64,000 nt of DNA from Vulcanimicrobium winogradskyi (GCA_003134965.1 PLDA01000002.1:1860001-1924000); one strand, 5' to 3'; positions 24,904-33,005 are shown, counted from the first letter of the stretch. The notes: a model not told the origin generated them from the sequence alone. Program-made: numbers and translations.

Positions 24904-25628
24904 TGAACGGCGCATCGCCGCTCGACGCCTACGAACGCGTCCTCTCGCGAGCGCAGGATCTGCGTGACGCGTTCCGAGCCGGGAGCGTGCCGCTCAACGC
25001 CGACGTGCTCACCGCGCCGCAGATCGTCCCCTCGAACGATCCGCTCAGCATCGTCCCGCCGCCCGGAGCATGGCTGATCACGCGCGGTGCCGATGGCGTA
25101 CGCGCCTACGCGCGCGACGGCGCGCTCTCGCTCGACGACGGCGTGCTGCGTACGCGCGACGGCGCGGAGGTGTTGGGCTATCCCGGCGGCGACGCACGCG
25201 GTGCGGTGCCGGTGCCGCTGCGCGTCCCGGAGACCGATCGCGCGCTCGGACGCGCCGCCGCCGCGCGCGTCGAGGACGACGGAACCGTTGCCTACCAGCG
25301 CGGCGCGATCGACCCGCGCACGGGGACGCGCAGTACCGAGCGTGTCGTGCTCGGCCGCCTCGCGCTCGCGCGGTTCCCGGCCGGGACGCAGCCGCAGCGG
25401 CTCGACACGGCGCGGGTCGCGGTTCCACCCGGTGTCGTCCCGCATCTCGGCACGCCGGCCGACGGAACGTTTCCCGCCGTCGCGACCTCGAGCCGCGACG
25501 CCGGTGCGGTCGACATCGCGGCCGGCGTCGCGCGGCTCGACGAAGCGTACCGCGCGTTCGAAGCGCTCGGCGCGGCGGTGAAGTCGCGTTCGAGCGTGCA
25601 GAAGACCGCCGTGGACCTGGTGAAGTGA
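24903..25628 (+). CDS. Flagellar hook/rod protein (FlgE/FlgF/FlgG-like)
   Basis: A 241-residue protein; ATG 24903 overlaps the upstream stop (a GTG at 24900 adds one residue). AYARDGALSLDDGVLRTRDG then AEVLGYPGG matches the FlgE/F/G loop usually read as FTRDGSFQLDxxGxLVTxxG. VVLGRLALARFPAGTQPQRL is the FlgG-type connector. The N-terminal rod helix is short and unusual, and the C-terminus (GVARLDEAYRAFEALGAAV) could be the coiled-coil partner. Probably distal rod or hook subunit. Confidence 0.6.
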   Translation: MNGASPLDAYERVLSRAQDLRDAFRAGSVPLNADVLTAPQIVPSNDPLSIVPPPGAWLITRGADGVRAYARDGALSLDDGVLRTRDGAEVLGYPGGDARGAVPVPLRVPETDRALGRAAAARVEDDGTVAYQRGAIDPRTGTRSTERVVLGRLALARFPAGTQPQRLDTARVAVPPGVVPHLGTPADGTFPAVATSSRDAGAVDIAAGVARLDEAYRAFEALGAAVKSRSSVQKTAVDLVK

Positions 25629-26416
25629 TTGCCGACGCGACCTTCGCTCCGGCGGACGGCGGAGTGCGGGCGCTGCGATTCATACCGCGTGCGTCGGTGC
25701 CGCTCGAAACGGCGTGCGTCGTCGCGAACGGGATCCGCGAGACGCTGCGGGAGCTGCTCGGCGAGTGCGACCTGGTGCTCGGGGAACCCTCGGCGCTCGG
25801 TCCACCCGCGTGGGCGCTGCTCGCGCACGAGTCGCTGCTGTTCCTCACCCGCGGGCGGCTGACCGACGTCGTGATCGTCCTGCCGAAGCGCGACGCCCGG
25901 CGGTTGGTGCTGCGGGCGTTCGGAGAGGGCGACGAGCTCCCGGACGGCGCGTGCTCCGCGCTCGAGATGCACGCGCTGGAACGCATCGCGGCGCGCTGCG
26001 CCGCAGCGTTCGAGCCGCTCTGCCGCGGACGGGGCGAGGGCTCGCGGGCGGTTCGGGGACACGAGGTACCCGCGTGCACCGCCTACTTCGACCTGCGCGT
26101 TCGCTCGCCGCTGCCGCTGACGCTCGGTATCGGGATCGTCCGCGATCTGCCGGATCCGGGCCCCACCGCCACGCTCGCGCCGCGGACACTCGAAGCCGTC
26201 ACCGTGGACCTGCGCGCCGTTTTTGCCGAAGGAATACTCGACGCGGCGGGCTTCGTTGAGCTCCGGCCGGGGTCGGTCGTCAAGCTGGAGACCAAGGTCG
26301 GCGCTCCGGCATCCTTGAATCTCGGAGCCGGGCGCCTCGCCACTGGGGTTGCCGGCGTCGTAGCTTCGCACACGGCCTTCCTGGTGCACGACGTCGCGAC
26401 GGGAGTCCACGCATGA
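25625..26416 (+). CDS. FliM-like flagellar switch protein, short form
   Basis: A 263-residue protein, GTG start overlapping the previous TGA. The C-terminal about 60 residues (LRPGSVVKLETKVGAPASLN, VVASHTAFLVHDVATGV) look like a SpoA domain, and the gene directly precedes fliN. The middle part (VVANGIRETLRELLGEC, VVIVLPKRDARRLVLRAFG) could be a diverged FliM CheC-like domain. The N-terminal LSQxEIDALL peptide that binds phosphorylated CheY is absent. It is shorter than FliM (about 330) and may instead be a FliY/SctQ-like protein. Confidence 0.55.
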   Translation: MIADATFAPADGGVRALRFIPRASVPLETACVVANGIRETLRELLGECDLVLGEPSALGPPAWALLAHESLLFLTRGRLTDVVIVLPKRDARRLVLRAFGEGDELPDGACSALEMHALERIAARCAAAFEPLCRGRGEGSRAVRGHEVPACTAYFDLRVRSPLPLTLGIGIVRDLPDPGPTATLAPRTLEAVTVDLRAVFAEGILDAAGFVELRPGSVVKLETKVGAPASLNLGAGRLATGVAGVVASHTAFLVHDVATGVHA

Positions 26417-26670
26417 TCATGACCGAGCAAGGCAAGAACCTCGACCTCCTGATGAACGTGCCGCTGAAGGTGACGGCGGAGCTCGGCACGTGCAAGATGC
26501 TGGTCCGGGACATCCTCAAGCTCGGCACGGGCTCGATCGTCGAACTCGACCGCTTGGCCGGCGGCCCGGTCGACCTGCTCGTCAACGATCGACTGGTGGC
26601 GCGCGGCGAGGTCGTCGCGATCGACGAGAACTTCGGCGTCCGCATCACCGAGCTCATCGAAAAACCCTAG
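26413..26670 (+). CDS. fliN: Flagellar motor switch protein FliN
   Basis: An 85-residue SpoA-domain protein, close to the minimal FliN. Typical pattern: LLMNVPLKVTAELGTCKM, RDILKLGTGSIVELDRLAGG, VDLLVNDRLVARGEVVAIDE and FGVRITELI. It builds the lower C-ring. Overlaps the FliM-like gene by four bases. A 7-bp hairpin starts in its stop codon. Confidence 0.92.
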   Translation: MIMTEQGKNLDLLMNVPLKVTAELGTCKMLVRDILKLGTGSIVELDRLAGGPVDLLVNDRLVARGEVVAIDENFGVRITELIEKP

Positions 26671-26686
26671 CGCTCCGCAGAGCGCT
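26669..26686 (+). terminator. Short hairpin at the end of fliN
   Basis: AGCGCTC (26669-26675) and GAGCGCT (26680-26686), loop CGCA, starting inside the fliN stop codon. No T-tract. It may attenuate transcription into the lipoprotein and fliP. Confidence 0.4.
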
Positions 26687-26713
26687 TGCGTAATCTCCCG
26701 ACGGAGGGTGTGT

Positions 26714-27037
26714 TTGCGAAGCCTGAAATTCGTCGTCCTCGGTATCGTACCGATCGCCATGCTCAGCGCGTGCGGGCATGCCGGCGGTCCCGGCGTCACG
26801 CGCGAAGTGCGCGACGCCGCGCGGCGCGGTGATCTCGCCGCGTTCACGATCGTGACGAACGCGATCCGGGCGAACGCGCTGCCGTCCGGAACGCGCCTGT
26901 ACCGCATCGACACGCCGGGCGCGTGCGGGGCGAGCAACGCCGTCGTTCGCTCGTGCTACTCGATCGTGCCGGTTCTCCCGGGCAAGACGCCGCCGGTCGA
27001 CGTCAGTCGCGCAACCGCGACCTACGCGGTGCCGTAA
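26714..27037 (+). CDS. Small lipoprotein
   Basis: A 107-residue protein. TTG at 26714 is preferred over the GTG at 26708 because GGAGGG (26703-26708) is then spaced five bases upstream. The product has a lipoprotein signal: basic start, hydrophobic FVVLGIVPI, lipobox LSAC with Cys near residue 20. The mature part (SGTRLYRIDTPGACGASNAV, YSIVPVLPGKTPPVD) is not recognised. Located between fliN and fliP but not known as a flagellar component. Confidence 0.7.
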   Translation: MRSLKFVVLGIVPIAMLSACGHAGGPGVTREVRDAARRGDLAAFTIVTNAIRANALPSGTRLYRIDTPGACGASNAVVRSCYSIVPVLPGKTPPVDVSRATATYAVP

Positions 27038-27083
27038 CAACGCGGCTACGGCTCCGATCGCGAGTGGGCGCAGGATCGGCCGT

Positions 27084-27743
27084 ATGGACGACCTTTTCCG
27101 CATCGCCCAGCACCCGCACTCGGCGCTGCCGCTCGACGTTCTCGCGGGTCTGACGCTGCTTTCGGTCGCGCCGTTCGTGCTGGTGCTCTCGACCTCGTTC
27201 GTGCGGATCGTCGTCGTCCTATCGCTGGTCCGCTCGGCGATCGGCGCCGCGATGCTTCCGCCGAACGCGGTGCTGACCGGTCTGGCGCTCGTCCTGACGT
27301 TCGTCGTGATGACGCCCACCTTCGAAGCGGTGCAGCGCGATGCGATTCGGCCGTACGCCGCGGGCAGGCTCACGCAGTCGGCGTTTCTCGATCGCGCGAG
27401 CCGCCCGCTGCGAGCGTTCATGCTGCGGCAGACCAAGGCGCGCGATCTCAACGTCTTCGCGCGCGTCGCGCATCGGCCCGAGGCTGAGCCGGCGACGGAC
27501 GCGCCAATGACCGTCGTGATCCCGGCCTTCGTCGTCGGCGAGCTGCGGTCGGCGTTCGCGATCGGCGTCGCGCTCTATCTGCCGTTCGTCGCGATCGACC
27601 TCGCCGTCGCTGCGATCCTGATGGGGCTCGGAATGGTCATGTTGAGCCCGCCGGTGATCTCGCTGCCGTGCAAGCTGCTGCTGTTCGTCATGGTCGACGG
27701 CTGGGCGCTGGTCTGCAACGGCGTCGTCCAAAGCTTTCGTTAG
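27084..27743 (+). CDS. fliP: Flagellar export gate protein FliP
   Basis: A 219-residue protein with four hydrophobic segments. Signatures: LVLSTSFVRIVVVLSLVRSA, the loop FMLRQTKARDLNVFARVA, IPAFVVGELRSAFAIGVALY, VAIDLAVAAILMGLGMVML and PPVISLPCKLLLFVMVDGW. It forms the core of the FliPQR gate. There is no long N-terminal signal sequence. Normally followed by fliQ, but here 3.2 kb of other genes intervene. Confidence 0.95.
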   Translation: MDDLFRIAQHPHSALPLDVLAGLTLLSVAPFVLVLSTSFVRIVVVLSLVRSAIGAAMLPPNAVLTGLALVLTFVVMTPTFEAVQRDAIRPYAAGRLTQSAFLDRASRPLRAFMLRQTKARDLNVFARVAHRPEAEPATDAPMTVVIPAFVVGELRSAFAIGVALYLPFVAIDLAVAAILMGLGMVMLSPPVISLPCKLLLFVMVDGWALVCNGVVQSFR

Positions 27744-27752
27744 AAGCGTCGG

Positions 27753-28313
27753 CTATGCGAGCAGCGCCTTTGCGCCGGCGTTCGTCGTGACGAACAGTGC
27801 GCGCGCGACGGCCTCCGGCGTGCATCCATCGTTTCCGCCGAGCGACATCGTTATGAGACACAGTTGCGCTTCGGCGAGATATGCCGCGATGAGCCGAGGC
27901 GGGAGGAGCGGCGTCGCACTGCGCCGCCTCACGCAGAGCTCCGCGATCCGCGCTTCGAACAACTCGGCCAAGAAGCGTTGCACGACGCGGCGAGACGGTC
28001 CGAGCAGGATCATCCCGGTCATCGCCCGGCTCTCCCACATGTGGCGGACCACGAACTCGAGATCGGCCGACGGACGGTTCGCGGTGATCGTATCCGCCAG
28101 CGGCGCCAAGAGGAACGCGAGCGTCTCGCGCAAGACGTCTTCTTTGTTCTGAAAGTGCTCGTAGAACGTCGAACGGCCGACGTTCGCGCGCTCGATGATG
28201 CCGCGGACCGACAGCCGAGCGTACCCGCGCTCGAACAGGAGCGCTCGAAACGCGGCAATGACGTCTTGCCGCGTCCGTTCCACGCGGCGGCCGGGCTTCG
28301 TCGAGCTGCTCAC
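27753..28313 (-). CDS. TetR-family transcriptional regulator
   Basis: A 186-residue protein. GTG at 28313 is chosen because GGGAG lies seven bases upstream; an upstream GTG at 28364 would run through the operator. The N-terminal helix-turn-helix is standard: RALLFERGYARLSVRGIIER, NVGRSTFYEHFQNKEDVLRE. The C-terminal ligand domain is diverged. The gene diverges from the membrane protein at 28442, and CGGACA/TGTCCG half-sites lie between them, so it probably represses that gene and itself. Convergent with fliP, ten bases apart. Confidence 0.88.
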   Translation of the reverse strand: MSSSTKPGRRVERTRQDVIAAFRALLFERGYARLSVRGIIERANVGRSTFYEHFQNKEDVLRETLAFLLAPLADTITANRPSADLEFVVRHMWESRAMTGMILLGPSRRVVQRFLAELFEARIAELCVRRRSATPLLPPRLIAAYLAEAQLCLITMSLGGNDGCTPEAVARALFVTTNAGAKALLA

Positions 28314-28329
28314 GGCGTATCTCCCGATG

Positions 28330-28363
28330 CGGACACTTGGGGGCCGATGTCCGGAATCGGACA
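28330..28363. promoter_or_regulatory. Probable TetR operator with three half-sites
   Basis: CGGACA (28330-28335), TGTCCG (28348-28353) and CGGACA (28358-28363). The last two form TGTCCG-GAAT-CGGACA, a perfect inverted repeat; the first two also form an inverted pair with a 12-base spacer. It sits between the divergent TetR and membrane-protein genes. Confidence 0.7.
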
Positions 28364-28441
28364 CCGCACCACGATGCGCCGGTCGATCTGCACGGCCATC
28401 TGATAGGCTCAGGACATCTTCAACCCAGGAGGTGCTTCTGC

Positions 28442-29125
28442 ATGCAGCAGCTCGATACGCGCAGCCCAGCCGCGCTCGTTCCGGGCGGGCGCGTCGCGGG
28501 AGTCGTGATCCTCGCGTCCGCCGTGCTCGCGCTGGGGGCGATCGCGCGTCACCCGACGGTCGGTACGGCGCGAGGTTCGGCCGACGTTCTCGGTCAGCTC
28601 GCCGCGCTCAGCACTGTCGACGAAGTCGTCCATGGCGCCCTCATCGTGCTGATTGGCGGGCTGCTCTTCGGCTTCACGGTGTTTTCGCAGCGATGTGGTC
28701 TGCACCGCGGGTTCGTTGTCTTCGGTCTGATCGGCTTTGCCGTCGCATCCGCCGGCATGATCGGTGCAGCATTGATCGACGGATTCCTGATCCCAGCGCT
28801 TGCGTCTCGCTATGCCGGTGCGTCGCCCCAGAGCATCGACACCGCGCTGCACGTGATCGCCGCGGCCGCCGCCGCGATCCAGATCCTCTCGAAGTTCGCG
28901 ATCGCGGTCACCGCCGTCGCCGTCGCGTCGTGGTCGGTCGGGCTCGTGCGCTCGACCGGTACGCTGCGGACGGCCGGCTTCGTCGGGCTCGCATCGGCGG
29001 TCGTGTCGGTGGTCATCCTGATCTCGACCCCCCACCTCAACCCGCACAGCCTCGGCATCATCGTCGGCCTCCAGTCGATCTGGTACGCGACGATCGGAAT
29101 CTTGCTGATGCGGGGTGATCTCTGA
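28442..29125 (+). CDS. Six-helix membrane protein of unknown function, TetR-adjacent
   Basis: A 227-residue protein. ATG at 28442 has a strong AGGAGG nine bases upstream. About six hydrophobic helices: GVVILASAVLALGAIA, ALIVLIGGLLFGFTVF, VFGLIGFAVASAGMIG, a helix around ALHVIAAAAAAIQIL, FVGLASAVVSVVILIS and IWYATIGILLM. No family recognised. Divergent from a TetR regulator with an operator between, suggesting inducible expression. Confidence 0.6.
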   Translation: MQQLDTRSPAALVPGGRVAGVVILASAVLALGAIARHPTVGTARGSADVLGQLAALSTVDEVVHGALIVLIGGLLFGFTVFSQRCGLHRGFVVFGLIGFAVASAGMIGAALIDGFLIPALASRYAGASPQSIDTALHVIAAAAAAIQILSKFAIAVTAVAVASWSVGLVRSTGTLRTAGFVGLASAVVSVVILISTPHLNPHSLGIIVGLQSIWYATIGILLMRGDL

Positions 29126-29220
29126 ATCGCGTCTGACCCGCTTTGTCCAAAGCGCTCCATGGCGGGCGCGATGGACACGGCGGCAGTGGGCTTTCACGGA
29201 GCGCCGGGGAATGAGCCGGG

Positions 29221-30099
29221 GTGAAGATCGCTGAGAAGCTGGGGACCCGGCGGCCGTTCTTTTCGTTCGAGTTTTTTCCGCCCAAGAGCGACGAGGCGGA
29301 GAAGAACCTGTTTCGGACGATCGAGAGCCTCAAGCCGCTGGACCCCGGGTTCGTCTCGATTACCTACGGCGCGGGCGGCTCGACGCGCACCCGCACCGTC
29401 GACATCGCGAAGCGACTGCGGACCGAGGCCGGCTTCGACGTCATGGCGCACGTGACGTGTGCCGGCGCGACCGCCGGCGAGCTGCGCGAGCTGCTCGGCG
29501 ACCTGCGCCGGGGCGGGATCGAGAACATCATGGCGCTGCGCGGCGATCCGCCGCGCGGCAGCGAGACTTTCGTCGCTGCCGAAGGCGGCTTCCGCTATGC
29601 CAGCGACCTGATCGCGCTACTCAAGGCCGAGTTCTCGTTCTGCGTCGGCGGCGCGTGCTACCCCGAGACGCATCCGGAAGCCCCGAGCCAAGGCGCCGAC
29701 CTCGCCGCGCTCTCCACCAAGGTGCGCACCGGCGCGGAGTTCCTGGTCACACAGCTATTCTTCGACAACGCGCGCTACGTCGAGTTCGTCGATCGCGCGC
29801 GCAGCTGGGGGATCAGCGTGCCGATCCTTCCCGGCATCATGCCGATCACCAACTACGAGCAGATCGACCGCTTCACGCGCCAGTGCGGCGCCACGATCCC
29901 GCCGAGTCTGCGCGCCGAGCTCGAGCTGCGCAAGGACGATCCCGACGCGATCGTCGACCTCGGCGTCGCGTACATGACGCTGCAGGTCGCCGATCTGCTC
30001 GCGCGCGGCGCGCCCGGCGTCCACTTCTACACGCTGAACCGCTCGCCCGCAACCCGCGCCGTCGTCTCGGCATTGATGGCCGCCCGCCGCGCGTGGTGA
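29221..30099 (+). CDS. metF: Methylenetetrahydrofolate reductase
   Basis: A 292-residue flavoenzyme with a GTG start. Blocks: FFSFEFFPPKSDEAEKNLF with the catalytic Glu, FVSITYGAGGSTRTRT, MAHVTCAGATAGELRELL, NIMALRGDPPRG, GGACYPETHPEA, LVTQLFFDNARYVEF and PILPGIMPITNYEQI. It reduces 5,10-methylene-THF to 5-methyl-THF for methionine synthesis. Full bacterial length. It is embedded in the segment separating fliP from fliQ and has no operon partner in methionine synthesis. Confidence 0.96.
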   Translation: MKIAEKLGTRRPFFSFEFFPPKSDEAEKNLFRTIESLKPLDPGFVSITYGAGGSTRTRTVDIAKRLRTEAGFDVMAHVTCAGATAGELRELLGDLRRGGIENIMALRGDPPRGSETFVAAEGGFRYASDLIALLKAEFSFCVGGACYPETHPEAPSQGADLAALSTKVRTGAEFLVTQLFFDNARYVEFVDRARSWGISVPILPGIMPITNYEQIDRFTRQCGATIPPSLRAELELRKDDPDAIVDLGVAYMTLQVADLLARGAPGVHFYTLNRSPATRAVVSALMAARRAW

Positions 30100-30136
30100 T
30101 CACCACGGCGTAACGGTCGCGTCATATTGGCGTGCA

Positions 30137-30739
30137 ATGATTGAAGGCGTGTCAGTTCGGTTCTGGATGGCCGCCGTAGTCGTGGCGGCCGTGTCGATGG
30201 CGCATCGCCCGGCTACATGTCCACGACGAGCGCCGGATCGTAACGACCCATCGGCGATCCACCCACGGGACGGCCAAGTGGATATGGCTTTCGTCTATGA
30301 CTCGGCAACACGCTTCAATGAATGCATCATCGGCAATCTAGACGCGATCGATGCTGCTTTGACGGGGATATTGGCGGGTGCCGTAGCGATCGCCGTATTT
30401 ACTATCGAAAAGATCATACATGTCGCGACACTTGCGGAGCGCGCTGCAATTGTGCTGCTCGCGGCTTCCATCGCCTGTTGCGCGGTCGGCTATCTCGTGG
30501 GTTTCACAAGTCGGGTCAGCAATCGGGACGGCGTGCGTCCTCGAGCATTTTTCGGCGACTTGACGATGCGACCGCGAGAGGCGATGCTCGGAGCCGTGCA
30601 GGCCCTCATTGCTGCATCAGAAACGAACCTTAGCGTTCGGCTATGCAAACGCATCCTGGCAGGTTGCGCCGTAACTTTCTTGGTCGCAGCCGTAGTGATC
30701 GTTGCTGTCGTTCAATCAGAAGGCGGTATGGTACACTAA
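30137..30739 (+). CDS. Small membrane protein in lower-G+C module
   Basis: A 200-residue protein from ATG 30137; ATG 30284 would give a 151-residue form that starts MAFVYDSATRFNECIIGN and may be the true one. Two adjacent hydrophobic helices (ILAGAVAIAVFTIEKII, AAIVLLAASIACCAVGYLVG), then a cytoplasmic loop and a final helix FLVAAVVIVAVV. Codon use is visibly less G+C-biased than in neighbours, suggesting recent transfer. The 2+1 helix layout resembles small membrane effectors seen in some defence islands, but there is no sequence proof. The stop overlaps the next gene (TAATG). Confidence 0.5.
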   Translation: MIEGVSVRFWMAAVVVAAVSMAHRPATCPRRAPDRNDPSAIHPRDGQVDMAFVYDSATRFNECIIGNLDAIDAALTGILAGAVAIAVFTIEKIIHVATLAERAAIVLLAASIACCAVGYLVGFTSRVSNRDGVRPRAFFGDLTMRPREAMLGAVQALIAASETNLSVRLCKRILAGCAVTFLVAAVVIVAVVQSEGGMVH

Positions 30740-30942
30740 TGTCCATGGAAAGAGACGACACCGACAAGGAATTCACGTTCGACGAGGGTTTCAAAGAACT
30801 TGGCGAGCGCATCCGAAAAGCGGATGGCATCGTTCCGCTCAAGGCGGGTGAGATCCGGCCGCCGGACTTCTATCTCGTCAATCACTACTTGGGACGCGGC
30901 CGTAAGCCGCTGCCGCCGCCGAAGAATCAGGCGAAGAGCTAA
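30739..30942 (+). CDS. Small soluble protein coupled to the membrane protein
   Basis: A 67-residue protein whose ATG overlaps the previous stop. It is charged, with TFDEGFKELGERIRKADGIV then FYLVNHYLGRGRKPLPPPK. No family recognised. The tight overlap implies a functional pair with the preceding membrane protein. Base composition again differs from the flagellar genes on both sides. Confidence 0.5.
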   Translation: MSMERDDTDKEFTFDEGFKELGERIRKADGIVPLKAGEIRPPDFYLVNHYLGRGRKPLPPPKNQAKS

Positions 30943-30964
30943 CAGGCCAGCAACGCTCCGGTAA

Positions 30965-30991
30965 CACACGCCCGGATATGCTGGGCGTGTG
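30965..30991 (+). promoter_or_regulatory. Hairpin covering the fliQ start codon
   Basis: CACACGCCC (30965-30973) and GGGCGTGTG (30983-30991) form a perfect 9-bp stem with loop GGATATGCT. The 3' arm contains the fliQ GTG (30989-30991). In RNA it would hide the start, so it may control fliQ translation or end the upstream two-gene transcript. Confidence 0.6.
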
Positions 30992-31255
30992 GATGGATTC
31001 GACGGTCTCCTGCGCGATGCGCTGCTCGTCACGGCGCTGCTGACGCTGCCGGTGCTCATCGTCGCGACGGTCGTCGGGGCGAGCGTTGCGATCGTGCAAG
31101 CGGCGACGCAGGTGCAGGAACAGACGCTGACGATGCTGCCGAAGATCCTGGCCGTCGGCGCGGTGATCGTCCTGTTCGGACAGTTCGGGATGCAGCTCTG
31201 CGCGCAGCTGCTCCACGAGGTCGTCGCGCGGATGCCGCTGCTGGCGAGGGGCTGA
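30989..31255 (+). CDS. fliQ: Flagellar export gate protein FliQ
   Basis: An 88-residue protein with two transmembrane helices and the family hallmark VAIVQAATQVQEQTLTMLPK between them, followed by VGAVIVLFGQFGMQL. GTG at 30989 gives MDGFDGLLRDALLVTALL, the right length for FliQ. Part of the FliPQR gate. The start codon lies in a perfect hairpin. Confidence 0.93.
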   Translation: MDGFDGLLRDALLVTALLTLPVLIVATVVGASVAIVQAATQVQEQTLTMLPKILAVGAVIVLFGQFGMQLCAQLLHEVVARMPLLARG

Positions 31256-31257
31256 TC

Positions 31258-31986
31258 GTGGCGCCGTTCGACGCGACGGCGTGGCTGGTGTTCGCACGCT
31301 CCGCCGGACTGGTCGCGCGCGCGCCGGGTTTCTCGCATCCGTCGGTGCCGCCGCCGGTACGCGCCGGGTTCGCGCTGGCGCTCGCGTTCGCGGTCGCGCC
31401 GACGGTCCGGTCCGGTCGTGAGCTTGGTTTAGGGGCGTTCACCGTCGCGTTGGCCGGTGATTTCGCGATCGGCGCGGCGATCGGGTTCGGTGCGTCGCTA
31501 CTGTACGACGGAGCGTACTTCGCGGGCCGCACCATCGACGACTACCTCGGCGTGCGCGGCAGCGTGCCGGGTGCGAACGTGGCGAGCGCGCAGGCGTTCG
31601 GGCGGCTGTGGTCGTCCGTGTTCCTGGCTGCGTTCGTGCTGCTCGACGGCTGGGTGCCGGTCGTGCGCGCGTTCGCGGACTCGTTCGCGCACGTCGCGCC
31701 GGGTGGTGTCATCGCCGGCGAGGGCTGGATGGCGTTCGCGCTCGCGCTTCCCGCGACGGTTCTGCGGGCGGTGTTCGCGGTCGCCGCTCCGGCGATCGCA
31801 GTCGCGGCGGCGCTCCAGCTCGCGCTCGCCGCGGTTGCGCGAGTGGTGCCGCGCTTCTCGAGCTTCACGCTCGCGTTTCCGGCCGTGTTCGCGGCCGCGC
31901 TGATCGTGACGCTGTCGACCGTCTCGGTTCTGGCGCCGCTCGGTGCGCGTCCGTGGCTGGTGTTGCCGTGGAGTGCAGCGCGGTGA
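31258..31986 (+). CDS. fliR: Flagellar export gate protein FliR
   Basis: A 242-residue membrane protein, GTG start two bases after the fliQ stop. Five to six hydrophobic helices; conserved FARSAGLVARAPGFSHPSVP, AGDFAIGAAIGFGASLLY with the following AGRTIDDYLGV, and the middle region AFVLLDGWVPVVRAF. FliR is the last ring subunit of the gate. Its end overlaps flhB by four bases. Confidence 0.92.
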   Translation: MAPFDATAWLVFARSAGLVARAPGFSHPSVPPPVRAGFALALAFAVAPTVRSGRELGLGAFTVALAGDFAIGAAIGFGASLLYDGAYFAGRTIDDYLGVRGSVPGANVASAQAFGRLWSSVFLAAFVLLDGWVPVVRAFADSFAHVAPGGVIAGEGWMAFALALPATVLRAVFAVAAPAIAVAAALQLALAAVARVVPRFSSFTLAFPAVFAAALIVTLSTVSVLAPLGARPWLVLPWSAAR

Positions 31987-33005
31987 GCGATTCAGAAGAG
32001 AAACGGTTCGAACCGACGCCGTCGCGGCTGCGGCGCGCGCAGCGCGAGGGCAACGTCACGCGCTCCGGCGAGGTCAGCAGCGTCGCCGCGTTCGCCGCCG
32101 CGACGCTCGCGTCGACGGCGGCGGTCCCGCTCGCGGCTGCGGGTGCCGCTGCGGCGGTGCGCGACGCCGCCCGCGGTACGTTCGGACCGGACGGCGGGCT
32201 CGGCGGCCTCGGCGCGGTCGCGCTCGCCGCGTTGATGCCGGCGGCAGCCGCCGCGGCGGCGGGGACGTTGGCCGGCCTGGCGCAGGGCGGCGGCCTCCAT
32301 GTCGTCGCCGTGCGCGCCGATCTCAAGCGGCTCGATCCGTTCGCGGGTCTGAAGCGCATGGCCGGGGGCGAGGCGCTGGTCGCGCTCGCGCGTGCGGCGC
32401 TCGCGTTCGTCGCCGCGCTCGCGGCGATGATCCCGCTCGCGCGCGAGATCGTCGCCGGCGGCGCAACGCTCGGTTCGCCACGGCCGGCCGCGACGCTGGT
32501 CGCCTCGGCCGCACTTCGGGCGTGCGGTGCTGCGCTTGCGGTCGGTGCGGTGTTTGCGGTCGCCGACTACGCGCTCGCCCGCCGCCGCCGGCTGCGTGGC
32601 TTGCGGATGTCGTTCGACGAGCTGCGGCGCGACGCCAAGGAGAACGACGGCGATCCGCAGGCGCGCTCGCGCCGGAAGAACGCTCACCGTGCGGTCGTCC
32701 GCGGCTCCGTCGGGCGTACGCGCGAGGCGTCGTTCGTGGTCGTCAACCCGACGCACGTCGCGGTCGCGCTCCGGTACGCTCCACCGGCCGTTCCCGTCCC
32801 CGAGATCCTGGTTCGCGCGCTCGACGATGCCGCGCTCCGCGTGCGCGCGATCGCGCGCGAACATCGCATCCCCGTCGTCGAGGACGTCGCGCTCGCGCGG
32901 CTGCTGTACGCACGCGGCGAAGGCGGTCGCCCGATCCCGGCCGATGCGTACGTCGCGGTCGCGCAGATCGTCGCCGCCCTCGCCCGCGAGGGACTGCTCG
33001 CGTGA
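31983..33005 (+). CDS. flhB: Flagellar export switch protein FlhB
   Basis: A 340-residue protein, GTG start overlapping the fliR stop. It begins with the charged amphipathic EKRFEPTPSRLRRAQREGNV typical of FlhB, has four transmembrane helices, then the cytoplasmic domain with SFDELRRDAKENDGDPQARS. The autocleavage motif is intact as VVVNPTHVAVALRY (cleavage between Asn255 and Pro256). FlhB switches export from hook to filament substrates. Confidence 0.95.
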   Translation: MSDSEEKRFEPTPSRLRRAQREGNVTRSGEVSSVAAFAAATLASTAAVPLAAAGAAAAVRDAARGTFGPDGGLGGLGAVALAALMPAAAAAAAGTLAGLAQGGGLHVVAVRADLKRLDPFAGLKRMAGGEALVALARAALAFVAALAAMIPLAREIVAGGATLGSPRPAATLVASAALRACGAALAVGAVFAVADYALARRRRLRGLRMSFDELRRDAKENDGDPQARSRRKNAHRAVVRGSVGRTREASFVVVNPTHVAVALRYAPPAVPVPEILVRALDDAALRVRAIAREHRIPVVEDVALARLLYARGEGGRPIPADAYVAVAQIVAALAREGLLA

